A DNA stretch of 64,000 nt, from NCBI GenBank assembly GCA_951394405.1, contig OX596339.1, positions 3,906,001 to 3,970,000 of the forward strand, read 5' to 3'. Source of the DNA: Coprinellus micaceus (lineage: Eukaryota > Basidiomycota > Agaricomycetes > Agaricales > Psathyrellaceae). Below, one piece after another: positions 19,960 through 31,847 of the stretch. The notes under the pieces are model-generated. The model was not told the origin of the DNA. It made no database searches and saw only the letters and a list, made by a program, of their open reading frames with translations. A program made the position numbers and the translations under genes. Position 1 is the stretch's first letter; each line of letters begins with the position of its first letter.

Positions 19960-21482
19960 ATGGACATCACCTCAATAACCAGGGTCCTTCCAGTCCATCC
20001 AGTCCCCTTGTGAGTCTCTCTTCACTCGCTTCAGCTGTATTATTGACTGCTAACCGAGATTCCGTCAACAGCGCTGGTCCGATTGTGCGTCCCTGCTTCT
20101 TTTCTCCAGTTTTGATTGTCGTCCCCGGTCCCTGAGTTAACGCTTTTGGGGTTGTAGTTCGTTGGGATAGTGCTATGCTACCTGCTTTACGGTTTCTTCC
20201 TGTTCCAAGTGGGCGAGTCGCCCACTACGCCTGTACAGCCGGACCCCTCTTAACACGTGCAGTTCATTACTCTCAGATCGTTGCAAGGACAGATAGGCCG
20301 TGGATACGAGTCCTGGGTACGGTTCTGCGCTTCTCCGACGCTCGCAAGCTCATTCTCGCTTCGCCTTCCACAGTCCTCGCAGTGGGGCTCTTCCAACTAC
20401 TCAACCTGATCTTCTGTACGCACAATGCGTGGCATGTGCTCGTCCAGGGCTACTTCGATCCCATGAACCTCATTGTTCCACCTTCGACTGCGCCGATTAC
20501 TCCCCTGCTCAATGGATTAGGTGCGTCGCTCTCTCTTTAGGTGCATGGTTATAGAGTCTGAATCGCGTCTAGTTACCGCCGGCGTGCAGGGATTTTTCTG
20601 CTGGTGACTTTCGTTCGTTTGGAGCACTCTCGTTCTTTGCTCACCCTGGCTTCAGGAAGATTTATTCGCTGTCGCAGAAGAACAGAGTTGTGATGGGAGC
20701 GTCAATTGTGATCGGCGTTGTGAGTAACTTCCCACCCCTTCCATCTCTCACTCTGAGCGCCAAACCCCCAGGCCTCCCTCGTGCAGCTTGGAGCATCCAT
20801 CGCAATTCTTCAAAAGTTCGTTGAAATCGACCGAAACGTTACCAGGCTCAAAGAGCTCAAGAAACCGGTCATAGTCCACCTTGTTAGCACGGCGATTTGT
20901 GACGCTCTCATCACGCTGTCCATGAGTGGAATCGTAAGTAGTATACTCCCTTATGCACCGCGCTTGCTCATTGGCTCGCGCCAGCTTCTCTTCTACAAAG
21001 CGAATACATCGTTCGCAAAAACTAAGAGTCTATTGAACAAACTAGTAGTCAACACTATTGAAAATGGTCTCGTCACCACAGTCGCCGCCATCGCGAACCT
21101 GGTGGTCTACCTCCTCCGTACACAGGACTTGGTCAACGTTTCTTTGTGAGTTCTGTTCCCTATAATCGCCAGTCGCCATTCGTTGACATTATTCAGTCAA
21201 TACGTGATCGGTGGACTATATGTGATCGTCTTGATCACGAGCCTCAACCGCCGACAGGGAGGGGCAGTGAGGGATGGGACGAGTATAAGCTTGTCTGATA
21301 TGAACGCTGTAAATGGCTCTCGATTGCATCACCCTGGTATCTCGATAGGAAGGTCCGCACATTTCCAAGTGGGAGCTCTTCGAACGGATGGCAGCGACAG
21401 AGAGCTTAGCAAGCCGCAACCAGTCGCTGTCTCTGTCCAGACGGAGATCCACCAGGACTCGCCGTCTGCAAAAGCATACTAA
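19960..21482 (+). CDS. DUF6534-family seven-helix membrane protein (copy 1)
   Basis: Ten exons give 340 residues: 19960-20009, 20072-20084, 20158-20212, 20263-20316, 20374-20520, 20573-20603, 20656-20719, 20772-20933, 20985-21145 and 21197-21482. Seven hydrophobic segments are visible, including IVLCYLLYGFFLF, LAVGLFQLLNLIF, a helix before FFCWKIYSLSQKN, IVHLVSTAICDALI, and the family signature TKSLLNKLVVNTIENGL followed by LYVIVLITSLN. A polar Ser-rich tail of about 75 residues follows. Intron 3 needs a GC donor (G|GCGAGT at 20213), whereas copy 2 has GT at the same place. The family is common and expanded in agaricomycetes. Its function is unknown. Confidence 0.83.
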
Positions 21483-22881
21483 CAGAAAGGGGCCCTCGGT
21501 GGGCCCTCGGGGGACCTGCTAGTACGCATGCGCTGGCGCATCTTCCGATCCGTTGGAGTCCTGTAGTGACTAGTCTTTCATTTAGATCCCCGTCGCCTTT
21601 GTACAGCCTTCCAATGATCGCATAGGTTATAGAACAAGATAACAATCTGCGATTACAGCTGGGACCTGGCCACTAGTGAACCGACCATAAATGTGAGTTT
21701 ACTTCACCTGTCCGCTATGCTCGTCTTCGCGTCCTCGTCAATCACGTCGAGGATGTAAGTTAAGCGCCGGCCTCCAAGAGTTGCGGTCTCGCATCAGCAA
21801 ACCGGGTACTGCCGGCAAATCGCGCAGCCTGTGCCCAGCTGATCCCAGCTCTTCTACTTCGAAGCACATCATCATCCTCACTTCAGCTCCCTGAACCTCT
21901 CCCCAAGTTATGATACGCGACTCGAAGCTGAAGAACGATCACCGAAACGGATGGCGGCATCTTTACTCAAGCAATCGTGTGTATGCGAAGGGGAGTTACG
22001 ACACGGCGAAGTCACATCGGCAACTGCAACAACAATTCAGTCTCTCTATGCAACAGACTGAATACAATCCTTTTCAAGACTATGCCCTGGGAGATCTTGG
22101 GCGCGTTCCTTCTCGAAACTCCCCAAACCCGAGGGGTACTCGTTCAGCTGCAGCGCGAGTTGAACACGTCAACGAGCCCAGGGAGAGGGCCTAGCGCCCT
22201 AGCAAGGATTAAGCGCCCAGTCCGTCACGACGCCGTACCCCGACCTGCCCTCACTCCCACCTGAAACGCATGATACTGTAGAAGGGATGCAGGGCCGACC
22301 GCCCGTGAGGCAGGCGTTTTTGACGTCCCAGTGCGACTCGTGAGGACTTTCGGTCGCAGTGTTCCTTTCAAGGTGCAAGCTTTGAATTGAGCCGAAGACA
22401 CCCGCATGTCTGTCTCCACCCTTATTTAAATTAGTCTTTTGAATTGAAGTCTGGGCCACCAAATCGCTGATCCTTGCCGCCACGAACTCGCCGCAGACAA
22501 ACGGTCGCATCCGGAGCTACGGTACGCGAAATATATCCTCCTCCCCTTCCCTCCGAATAGCGCTCAGTTTCCTTTCAATCTCCCTGAGGTCTCTCTGTAG
22601 GCCATCGTCGGCAGGGTCGATTCAGAAGACATGAACGCCACCCAGGCCTCTTTTCAAGGCACCGGTGATCAGGTTCTCGGTGAACCCTTGACAAATGAAT
22701 AGGAAGGAACGTAAAGGTAGAAACATTCTGATCAATGCGTCACTCACGTAGCTAGCGGGAGTGTCAGAATCTGTCCAATTTCTTACCGGACCACGGCACG
22801 ATAAAAGGGCTGGGAGAATGGGAGGGAGGGCTTCTCGGTCATTCCCACTCTCTCTCAAACGCAGCCAACGGCCTCGAGAAA
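21483..22881. other. Intergenic region between two DUF6534 genes
   Basis: About 1.4 kb. Carries TAAGCGCC at 21761 and a TAAGCGCCC word at 22210 within a 16-nt stretch that recurs near 47135. Open frames around 21910-22264 show no recognisable domain. No gene is supported. Confidence 0.5.
22206..22221 (+). repeat. 16-nt dispersed repeat copy (GGATTAAGCGCCCAGT)
   Basis: Exact inverted copy at 47135-47150. Part of the wider intergenic TAAGCGCC word family. Confidence 0.5.
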
Positions 22882-24382
22882 ATGGATGGTGCACCAGCCC
22901 CAGTCCTCCCAGTCCCGCCCATTCTGTTGTGAGCACTTCCAGTTGGTTCGCATTTCGACCTCGCATCTAAGGTCTCCTTCTCGTACTTAGCGCTGGTCCG
23001 ACGGTCCGCTCGACCCTGAAGCTCCACTTTTTGACGCTCTTCTAACCCCAGCCATAGCTTATTGGATGCTTGCTCACTTGGCTACTGTACGGGATCTTCC
23101 TCGTTCAGGCTGGTAAGCACTCTCCAGCGATTTTGTCCAGCCGCGACATTGCTGACTCTAAGTTTCACGCAGTCCAGTACATGCAGCATGGCGCATCGAC
23201 TGACCGCCCGTGGATTCAAGGGCTCGGTACATTCGTTTGCTATACCACCTGAATGTGAGCTCATTGACCCTCTACCCTCCCCATAGCTTTCGTCGTCGGC
23301 CTTATACAGGGTATCCATATATGTTTCATTGTGCAAGTGACTTGGCACATGTGCGTGCTGGGCTTCCTGGACCCGATGAACCTTCTTATCCTTCCCATCA
23401 CTGCCCCAGCAACCCCTTGGCTCAACGGCTTGAGTGCGTAGCATCTGTCTTGTGATGTCCAATGGAGACTTACCGGTTGAGCTTACAGTGACGCTATGCG
23501 TGCAGTGCTATTTTGCATGGTGAGTGATCTATAAACACACACGTCCGTACCAAAGGCTCATGACCGATGCCTCAGGAAAATATACGCGCTTTCTCAGGGG
23601 AACAAAATTTGGTTGGGGTACTCTGGTTTTATCGGAGCGGTGAGTTGAAATGGCTCTGCGGCGTCCCCATGCACGACGCTGATCCCCTTCGCAACCAGCT
23701 ATCTTTAGTCCAATTTGTTTTCGCGATCTTGATCGGTCGAGGATACCTCGCCATCGACCGCGTTACTCGAATGCAAGAGCTAAAGATACCCATAACCGTT
23801 CACCTCGTCGTCAGCGCAATCGGAAACGTCCTCATCACCGTCGGGATGTCCTTTATCGTGCGTTTTGCTAAAGCATCCTCCGAGCCTCATCTGAACTCGT
23901 CCCTCGCAGCTCCGACAGTATCGAGAAAACACATCCTTCGTCAAGACCAAGAGCTTACTCAATAAACTCATCATCAACACGATTGAGAATGGCCTCGTCA
24001 CCTCCCTTTGCGCCATAGGCAACATCATCGTGTATCTCCTGCGCACGCAAGACCTCATTAATATCGCCTTGTACGTCCCACCTCCACCCTCGAACCTACA
24101 TCGCCTTCAACTTGTTGACTATCCCGTAGCCAATACATTACCGGGGGCCTGTACGCAATCGTATTCATTACGACGCTCAACAAGCGCTCAGGAAACAGAA
24201 GGGATACCGGGACTAGCGTCAGTCTCTCCGATGGTAGGCAACAGGCCACAAATCATCGAAGTGGGAGTTTCCACATCACTGCTCTCCGGACAACGGACGA
24301 AGGGAAGGGTGCCCGCGACGTTCTCGTCTCTGTCTCGACAGAGGTCCACAAGGACTCGATGCCCTTAGGGAATGCGTATTGA
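22882..24382 (+). CDS. DUF6534-family seven-helix membrane protein (copy 2)
   Basis: Ten exons give 327 residues: 22882-22928, 22991-23003, 23058-23112, 23173-23226, 23287-23433, 23489-23519, 23576-23639, 23699-23857, 23910-24070 and 24130-24382. Exon lengths match copy 1 almost exactly (13, 55, 54, 147, 31, 64 and 161 nt are identical). Helices include LLTWLLYGIFLVQA, the segment before CYFAWKIYALSQGN, VHLVVSAIGNVLI, and TKSLLNKLIINTIENGL followed by LYAIVFITTLNKR. A Ser/Thr-rich cytosolic-type tail ends LGNAY. All introns are GT-AG. A broken inverted copy lies at 33731-34562. Confidence 0.85.
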
Positions 24383-24788
24383 GGGCCACTGGGGTAACTC
24401 CCCTGCCTACTCTAGTCGGGTTCAGCTGACGAGTTCTGTTGTGCTGGTGCTCTAATTCGCCCCGCCTGTCTCTTATATTACCCTCTGCACATTCCGTTTT
24501 GTAGATATACCCCCAGTATGGCATACTTACCTGTACACTACATAGAGCCCCTGGGCGCTTCAAATGTAAAACCGCCGGCCAACGCCGGCGGCCGAGATCA
24601 ATTGCCGACCATCGGTACAAATGCGTCATTCCCCTGTGCCACTCGCGCTTCCCACTCAACACCAGGGGTTATCGGTTATCTCTGCTCCCCGAGTTTAATT
24701 CAAAGAGGTACGACAACGTCCACTTCCTTCAGCAAGCGCGGCTCAAGTCAGGATCTCCTCTCTCCCCTCAGACCGTTCACCGATACCA
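24383..24788. other. Spacer, one arm of an inverted duplication
   Basis: Clearly similar to the reverse complement of 33405-33740 (for example CTCTAGTCGGGTTCA against CCCTAGTCGGGTTCA, and CCCCTGGGCGCTTCAAATG on both sides). A short GC-rich palindrome (CCGCCGG CCAA CGCCGGCGG) is present only on this side. Confidence 0.7.
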
Positions 24789-26287
24789 TGGCTTTGGGCG
24801 CCGCTTTCATCGATCGCCTTCATGACGAGCTCATCGCATGCGCCATGGATTAGCCCCATGGCCCCCGAGATCGCGGCACCGTTCGAGAGTTTCGCACCCG
24901 TCTACGGAGAGCGTGCCGCCGCTGGAACCAAGTCATCCTTGATAATCCGACCCTGTGGAAAGATGTCGAACTTATCTCGCCATACATTGCCACCCATATT
25001 GCAGTCGAGGACGCACTGCGTCCATTGCGCTTTACCATCCAGAATGGCAAGACAATACCATGCGGACTAGCAGTTACCGTCGAGTCGAAACCTCAATCTG
25101 CCACAACCGACCCGGTGGTATCACCCCCTCCATTCAACCACTTGATTCTCCCTGCGTTTGATGTCATTTGCACGGAAGACAACTGGGAGTCGATCTGCAT
25201 GAATATATAAGGGGCTGCAGTAGGGTCACTCTTCACCCGCTTACCCTTGTCGCCCTCTGTCTCTCCGTGGAAGAAACTTCGATCTCTGAAAATCGGGGAG
25301 GCCTGGCGGGCGGCCCCATCGGATACACGCACATTGACCATCTCTTCAGAGGACGCGCCAGCATTGCGGGAGGTGCACTGCTGCGTCATATATGGCGATT
25401 TAGAACGCTGACCGCTTCCATGGGCTCAACTCACGCGACTTTCGCTGTATGTGTTCAACAACAGCATTGCGGATCACCTGGAGATACTCTCGCAATGTGC
25501 CCAAGTTGAGCTCGCTCGCCTCGAGGTTTTATTCTCGCCGACCCCTTGTGGGGGTTCAAGTGTCCAGCCTCCAAGGACATCGAGCGTAACTCTTCCCATC
25601 CGAGAACTTCAGGTGACCTTCCCTGCCTTGACCCCGAGGTGCAAGGCAAGATGGACAAGCTCACCGCACTGGGGCTCACACACCTGGTTCTGTGTTCAAT
25701 CTCGTCACCGGGGAGAGCGACACTGGGAGGCGCTGATAATGGGATAACAGCTGTTGAAAGCATGTTCCGCCGCTCCCAATGTCCTCTAATACTTCTCAAG
25801 CTAAGGATAATTAGTGGTTCTGGTGTACAGCAAAACAGTCCTTTGGCCCATGCTCAATGTCGTGAGCTCATCGCTTCGGTCGCTGACCCTCTGCGTTCAC
25901 CAACTTCCCGTCTCTTTGTTTACAAAAGCCGCCATCCCATACATGGAGCTGGAGTCGTTGGATCTATTCATTACGGGGCGGAATACCACGGAAGAACGGG
26001 AGCAAAGCATGGAGGACTTTGGCTGATGGGCTCAAGTGTGGACGGCTTCCCTCGCGAACTCGGTTTCGACGGAATGGTTGGAGAAGCGGAAACTTAAAGT
26101 AGATGGAAAGTTCACCTTGGTGGTTTACCGGAGCCCGCCCCATTCTATTTCTCCCTGCACACAGAGCCGAGCGCGCAATTTTACCGCTGGGGCTGCCGCT
26201 TGAGTTCAGCGAGTCTTAGCTCGGGGATACGGGGACTGAAGGAGGGTGGCGGGTGCTTCAACGTTGTTTTTATCGATGTTTGTATAG
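24789..26287 (+). pseudogene. F-box pseudogene, inverted copy of 31848-33404
   Basis: Begins ALGAAFIDRLHDELI like the intact minus-strand gene, then meets a stop (24852-24854) after about 21 codons. The rest aligns piecewise with the intact 518-residue protein in changing frames: a RRVCRRWN-type F-box region near 24900, the SSVTLPIREL segment near 25580, and the terminal GLKEGG-type ending near 26250. Many small indels and stops are present, so this copy is dead. Confidence 0.8.
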
Positions 26288-26570
26288 GAAGTGAGTCTAT
26301 TCAAGAGATTTAGCTGGGGGCGTTCCCTACATATATACCCCAGGTCCCCAGTTATGCCGCCTGTGGTGGTTCTCAACCTGATCTCTGGCGATACTAATGA
26401 CGATGCGAGGCTAGTGAGTCGACTTTTGTAGGGGGTTGTTAAAATATTGATTAAAACCGCTTCAACTCATTATATTCGAAGGTAGACCTGTGTTCACTGG
26501 TGCAGTATATCACACCAGGTGGTCAGGCGGTTTTTTCCTGTGTGAAAAAGTCATTCCAGAAGCGGGGTGT

Positions 26571-26650
26571 GGGCAGGATTCGAACTCTCGCTTTCCCGGT
26601 CCCCGGTCCGAGACCACTCCGTTCCGGGGGCGCATCAAAGAGGCGGATAT
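26571..26650 (-). pseudogene. tRNA-like sequence (A box and B box, unpaired stems)
   Basis: On the minus strand it shows an A-box-like CGGAGTGGTCTCGG, as in Leu/Ser tRNAs, and a perfect B box GTTCGAATCC. The T stem and acceptor do not pair, so it is a degenerate tRNA or SINE head rather than a working tRNA. Confidence 0.35.
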
Positions 26651-26710
26651 TCCCACGCTCATATGTGCTCTCCTCCTCGGTTTCTCGATTTTAGAAGTCC
26701 GCTCGAGAGG

Positions 26711-26720
26711 AATATATAAA
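26711..26720 (+). promoter_or_regulatory. TATA-like box (AATATATAAA)
   Basis: Strong TATA consensus with a pyrimidine-rich stretch after it, about 730 bp before the Lon start and so probably not the Lon core promoter. It follows a tRNA-like sequence, as at 16181 and 16566. Confidence 0.3.
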
Positions 26721-27446
26721 CCTAACGGTAGTCGAGGAGACCCCATCTCTCCTTTTCCCCCAACTCCCACCATCCCCTCCCCTCGCCCGTCCACCGTCTG
26801 CCCTCCCCCTTCCCCATGCCCTCCTGTGGGCCCATGTGTGCGGTAACTCTGATTCTATCTCAGTCAGATCTACGCCATCCTTTGAGGGGACGTCAAATAG
26901 ACACAGGAAGCGCATTCACGTAAGGTCCGTACCTCATCGGACTCCAATTCATGCTGAGGACATGGCCTGTCGCTACTGGCTATATGCACCCCGGTGCCGT
27001 GCGATCGGCGGCATAGCGCTTTCGAATTATGTTCCCCGGTTTCCTTACCACAACTGACTCGCTGCTCTGTTTCTCCTTGGCTTGTGTGCGCCTTGATATG
27101 CATTCGTCATGGTGTCCAACTTTTCCTCCTGGCTTCCCTTCGCTTCCCATTTTCCCCGTCGATCGCATCTGGTAATTCACCTCGGTCCTCGATGGCATTT
27201 CCAGCTATCTTTTTGTAAGTATATTTGTACAAACCTTTTCTAGCGTCTCTACCAAGTCTCTACGGTCGCGGTCTGACTGAATTTTCTCCAAGGGTCGACT
27301 CGTCTGTACCCGAGCTCGAGCGCTTACTCAGCTCGGCCGAACATGGTGCGTTGCTCACACGAGGGATTTTGTGATGACGCATCTCACAACGGGACCGGTT
27401 TAGCTCTCCCCGTCACGGTCGTTCCTCCCCGCATTGTCCGTCGTCG

Positions 27447-30400
27447 ATGCTCAGCGCCTGGAGGCTCGCGTCTGCGTATGCAGCACGCGTGGGTGCCTCA
27501 GCACACGCCCCACGAACACCCTTTCAACTCCACTTTGCTCGAACCAGCAGCAGACTCTTCTCGACCGGCGCGCTGCACCCGTCAGTGAGGAGAAGTTATC
27601 CTCGATGGATCAACTCGAAGACGGGGCAGGAGGATGGAGATGGAACACCAGTACCAAAAGGTGTGAATGAGCAAGAGGAAGGAGAGGCTGAGAAGAAGGA
27701 AGGGGAGGATTCGGGAGAGACGGAGAAGGAGTCGTCATCAGAGGAAGCGCCCTCGGCATCCTCTTCGGAGAGCAGTAGCCCTTCGACGCCGCCTTCGTCG
27801 CCTGGAGAGATACCCGCTCCACCACCACCGCCCTCGTCAGCGAATGGGAGCAGCTCGTCTGTCATCAAGCCCACCATTCCGTCGTCATACCCCTACCCGC
27901 TTCTCGCCCTCCCTATTGCCCGCCGCCCGCTCTTCCCCGGCTTCTACAAGGCCGTCGTCATTCGGAATCCAGCAGTCGTCGCAGCCATCAAGGAGATGAT
28001 GAAGCGCGGCCAACCCTACCTCGGCGCCTTCCTCCTCAAGGACAAATCATCGGTCACGGACACCACCGCATCGGAATCGGGCGAGGACGAGCCCATCCTC
28101 ATCAGCGGACCCCGGGAAGAGGACGACAAGGACGTGATCGACTCGCTAGACGAGGTGCACGACGTCGGCGTGTTCTGCCAGGTGACCTCGGTGTTTGCTG
28201 CGGCTCCCAAGGACGGGTCGGGGTCTCCGCCCAAGGATAAGGACGCGAAACCGCAGGAAGAGGCGCTGACGGCGGTGCTCTACCCGCATAGGCGGATACG
28301 GATAACGGAGCTTGTGAAGTCGGGGCCGGGTGCTGAGCCGCTCGTGGTCAAGGTGGAGGATGCACCGACGACGGAGGGGTTGCCGACTCCACCGTCGACC
28401 CCGGTGCCTGAGAAGGCTGAAGCGGGTAAGTCGATTCTTGGTGTCGATTTCTTCTGTTACTGACTACTTTTCAGCCCCCGCAGAACCCACGACGCCCACC
28501 GCCTTCCTGAACTCGTACCCCGTATCCCTCGTCCAGATCACCAACCTGCCCACGGAACCCTACACCAAGGACAACCAGTACATCCGGGCGTTCACGTCGG
28601 AGATCGTCTCCGTGTTCAAGGACATCGCCCAGCTGAACCCGCTCTTCCGCGACCAAATCACGAACTTCAGCATTAACCAGGTCACCAGCGCCAACATCTT
28701 CGACGAGCCGGACAAGCTCGCGGATTTCGCGGCGGCGGTGTCGAGCGGCGAGCCCCGGGAGCTGCAGGATGTGCTCGAGAGCGTGAAGGTCGAGGACCGG
28801 TTGAGGAGGGCGCTGCTCGTTCTGAAGAAAGAGCTGATCAACGCGGAGCTGCAGTCCAAACTCGCTAGGGATGTGGATAGCAAGATCGCGAAGAGGCAGC
28901 GGGAGTACTACCTCATGGAGCAGATGCGGGGTATCAAGCGCGAGCTGGGGCTGGAGAGCGATGGGAAGGATAAGCTTATTCAGAAGTTCAAGGAGAGGGC
29001 TGCGACGCTCAAGATGCCTCCGCTCGTTCGGAAGGTGTTCGACGAAGAGCTGAACAAACTGCAAGGTCTCGAGCCCGCTGCGTCTGAAGCCAACGTTACC
29101 CGGAACTACCTCGACTGGCTCACCGTCCTTCCATGGGGCGTGCATACGCCCGAGAACTATGACCTCGTCCATGCGAGGGGTGTCCTGGATAAGGATCATT
29201 ACGGGTTGAAGCAGGTGAAGGATCGGATTTTGGAGTTTTTGGCGGTGGGGAAGTTGAGGGGGAGCGTGGAGGGGAATATTATCTGCCTTGTGGGCCCCCC
29301 GGGTGTGGGGAAGACGAGTATTGGGAAGAGTATTGCGCATTGTGTGGGGAGGAGGTTTGTGAGGTTTAGTGTGGGTGGGTTGACGGATGTGGCGGAGATT
29401 AAGGGTCATAGGAGGACGTATGTGGGTGCGTTGCCGGGAAAGATCGTCCAGAGCTTGAAGAGGGTGGGTGCTGTTTTCGTTTCTTCCCATTTCGTCGACC
29501 CATTTCTTGGCCCGTCACGACTTGAGCCCCGTCAACCACCTCGACCCGTCACTGACACCGCCATCTCACCTTCTAGGTCGCCACTGAGAACCCCGTTGTC
29601 GTCATCGACGAAGTCGACAAGATTGGGAAGGGATACAACGGAGACCCCGCCAGCGCTCTCCTCGAGATGCTCGACCCCGAGCAGAACAGCAGCTTCTTGG
29701 ATCATTAGTGAGTCGCCGTCCTTCCTTTCTACCCACTCTTCCTTGCCGTCGTTCGTTTTTCATTCTTGTCTTCCATCTACACTCTATTTTGATTTGGGTG
29801 GACGCTAACCGAACCTAACCCAGCCTCGACGTTCCCGTCGACCTCTCGCGCGTTCTCTTCGTCTGCACGGCCAACACCCTCGATACCATCCCTGCGCCGC
29901 TCCTCGACCGTATGGAGGTCTTGGAGGTGAGCGGATATGTGAGTGAGGAGAAGAGTGTTATTGCTAGGCGGTATTTGGGTAAGTTTTCGTTCCTTTGTTT
30001 GGACCTTCTTTCCTGCCCCCGTGTCGGGGAGGGACGTCATAATGAACCCGTGCTGACGACCAATCTTCGAATCGTAGCTCCTCAAGCGAAGGAATCCTGT
30101 GGTCTTGGTACTGCCGACGTCGAGATCACCGAACCTGCCGTCGACGTCCTTATCAAGTGGTACGCCCGTGAGAGCGGTGTGAGGAACTTGAAGAAGTACA
30201 TTGAGAAGGTACGTTATTGGCTCACCGCTCTCTCCCTAATTCGCCACCATTTTCTCCCCCATCCTCCCCTTTATTTTCTTATTCCCCCTCCTCTTTATGC
30301 TGGCCCTCCCCGGTTCCCTTCGTACTCGCGACTGACACCTCCGCCCATCTAGATATATCGCAAGGCCGCCCTCAAGCTTGTCGAAGACCTCGGTGAAACC

Positions 30401-31630
30401 GCCTTCCCCGAGCCAAAGGGCGCGGTTGGTGCTTCCACCGAGGCTCCCGCCTCTGCCACCGACTCTACGGAGGCTCCTAAGCCTGAGGAGACCAAGACCG
30501 AGGAAACCAATGCCGCCGAGTCGACTGGCGCATCCGAGGCCAAGGAAGAGTCGAAGGAATCCACTCCTGCTGAGTCGTCCTCAACGGAGCCCACCGCCCC
30601 CCAATCAGAGCCATTGGCTTCTGAATCAAAGGACGCCACCTCCAAGGCCTCAGAAGAGACCGACCCAGAGCCCTCTGAGACCCTCCCCAAGGAGACGACG
30701 ACCGTCGAACGCAAGCCCATGGTCATTCCCTCCTCTGTCCACATCCGTATCACCCCCGAGAACCTCAAGGACTACGTGGGCCCTCCCGTCTACCAAAGGG
30801 ACAGGATGTTCGGAGGGTCGAGTTCGAAGGTCGCTGAGGTCACCGAGGAGAAGCAGGGCGAGCAGAAGAAGTTGACGCCGGAAGAGCAGGAAGCCGCGAA
30901 GAAGGAGAGGGAGAAGAGAGAAGAGGCTGAGAGGAAGGAGCGGGAACTTACAGCTGCTCCCCCTGGTGTCTCCACCGGTCTCGGATACCTCGGAAACGGC
31001 AGTGGAGCGGTTATGCCCATCGAGACTGTCTCGATGCCAGGCAAGGGTGGTCTCCAGCTCACTGGAAAGCTCGGGGAGGTCATCAGGGAGAGCGCCCAGA
31101 TCGCTCTTTCATGGGTGAAGGCGCATGCGTTTGAGCTCGGCGTCACGAGGAACGCCGATGAGATCCTACTCGATGGCCGTGACGTGCACATCCATATGCC
31201 CGAAGGCGCTGTGGGCAAGGACGGTCCATCGGCTGGTACCGCTATCGTCACCGCCCTTGTGAGTCTGGTTAGCGGACGAAGGGTGGATGGGGATATCGCG
31301 ATGACGGGCGAGATGAGTCTCACTGGGCGCGTGCTTGCTGTTGGAGGTCTGAAGGAAAAGATCCTCGCGGCTCACCGGGCGGAGATCAAGACGATCTTGA
31401 TTCCAGCTGCGAATAGGAGCGACGTGGAGGAGAACGTGCCGGAGAGTGTGAAGGAGGGGATTAAGTTCGTGTACGTGGAGAGTGTGGATGAGGTTCTTGT
31501 GGAAGTGTTTGGGGGTGTGAAGGTAGGCAACGTTAAGCCTGAGGAGAAGAAGTGGAAGAAGGATGAAGAGAAGGAGAGGTGGAAGAAGGAGAAGAGGGAG
31601 AGGGAGGAGCAGGACAGGCGGAGAGAGTGA
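27447..31630 (+). CDS. PIM1: Mitochondrial ATP-dependent Lon protease
   Basis: Six exons give 1220 residues: 27447-28425, 28475-29463, 29577-29707, 29824-29978, 30078-30208 and 30353-31630. An Arg/Ala/Ser-rich N-terminus ([18 protein letters not shown]) is a typical matrix-targeting sequence, followed by an acidic, Ser-rich linker. The LON substrate-binding domain starts near residue 150 ([16 protein letters not shown]). The AAA+ module has Walker A GPPGVGKT (600-607) and Walker [10 protein letters not shown]. The protease domain has DGPSAG with catalytic Ser1088 and GGLKEK with Lys1129. An unusually long Ser/Glu/Pro-rich insert of roughly 110 residues precedes the protease domain, as in fungal Pim1, and a charged Lys/Glu tail ends the protein. 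It degrades damaged matrix proteins. The inverted F-box/DUF6534 duplication lies on both sides. Confidence 0.95.
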
Positions 31631-31847
31631 GTGCTTGTTTCTTGGCATGGGGAGGTCGGGCGCGACTGCGCCATGGCGTTCCGTACTTATTTGTGAGTTA
31701 TACAGTCATTACTTAGTAGACCATCTCTCACTTTGTATTCAGTTTGCATGTTCTATTACCCCACTCAATCTAGATCTTCTAATCGCATTGTCTCCCATCA
31801 TATATAATCTCGTTATCGACTGCCAAGCCTCGATATTCCGACACCCC

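Larger units (their letters stand above)
26288..27446. other. Intergenic region upstream of Lon, with tRNA-like sequence
   Basis: Holds a tRNA-like minus-strand sequence (26571-26650), a TATA box (26711-26720) followed by a CT-rich tract, and the presumed Lon promoter. No protein gene is supported. Confidence 0.5.

Noticed and set aside
24570..24595. GC-rich palindrome considered as a terminator or element end
   Set aside because: It is a short isolated palindrome without a T run, and it is absent from the inverted copy of the same spacer.
28471..29490. Open frame of 339 codons on the minus strand opposite Lon
   Set aside because: It lies wholly over the conserved Lon AAA+ region and mirrors its codon bias. 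It has no domain of its own.
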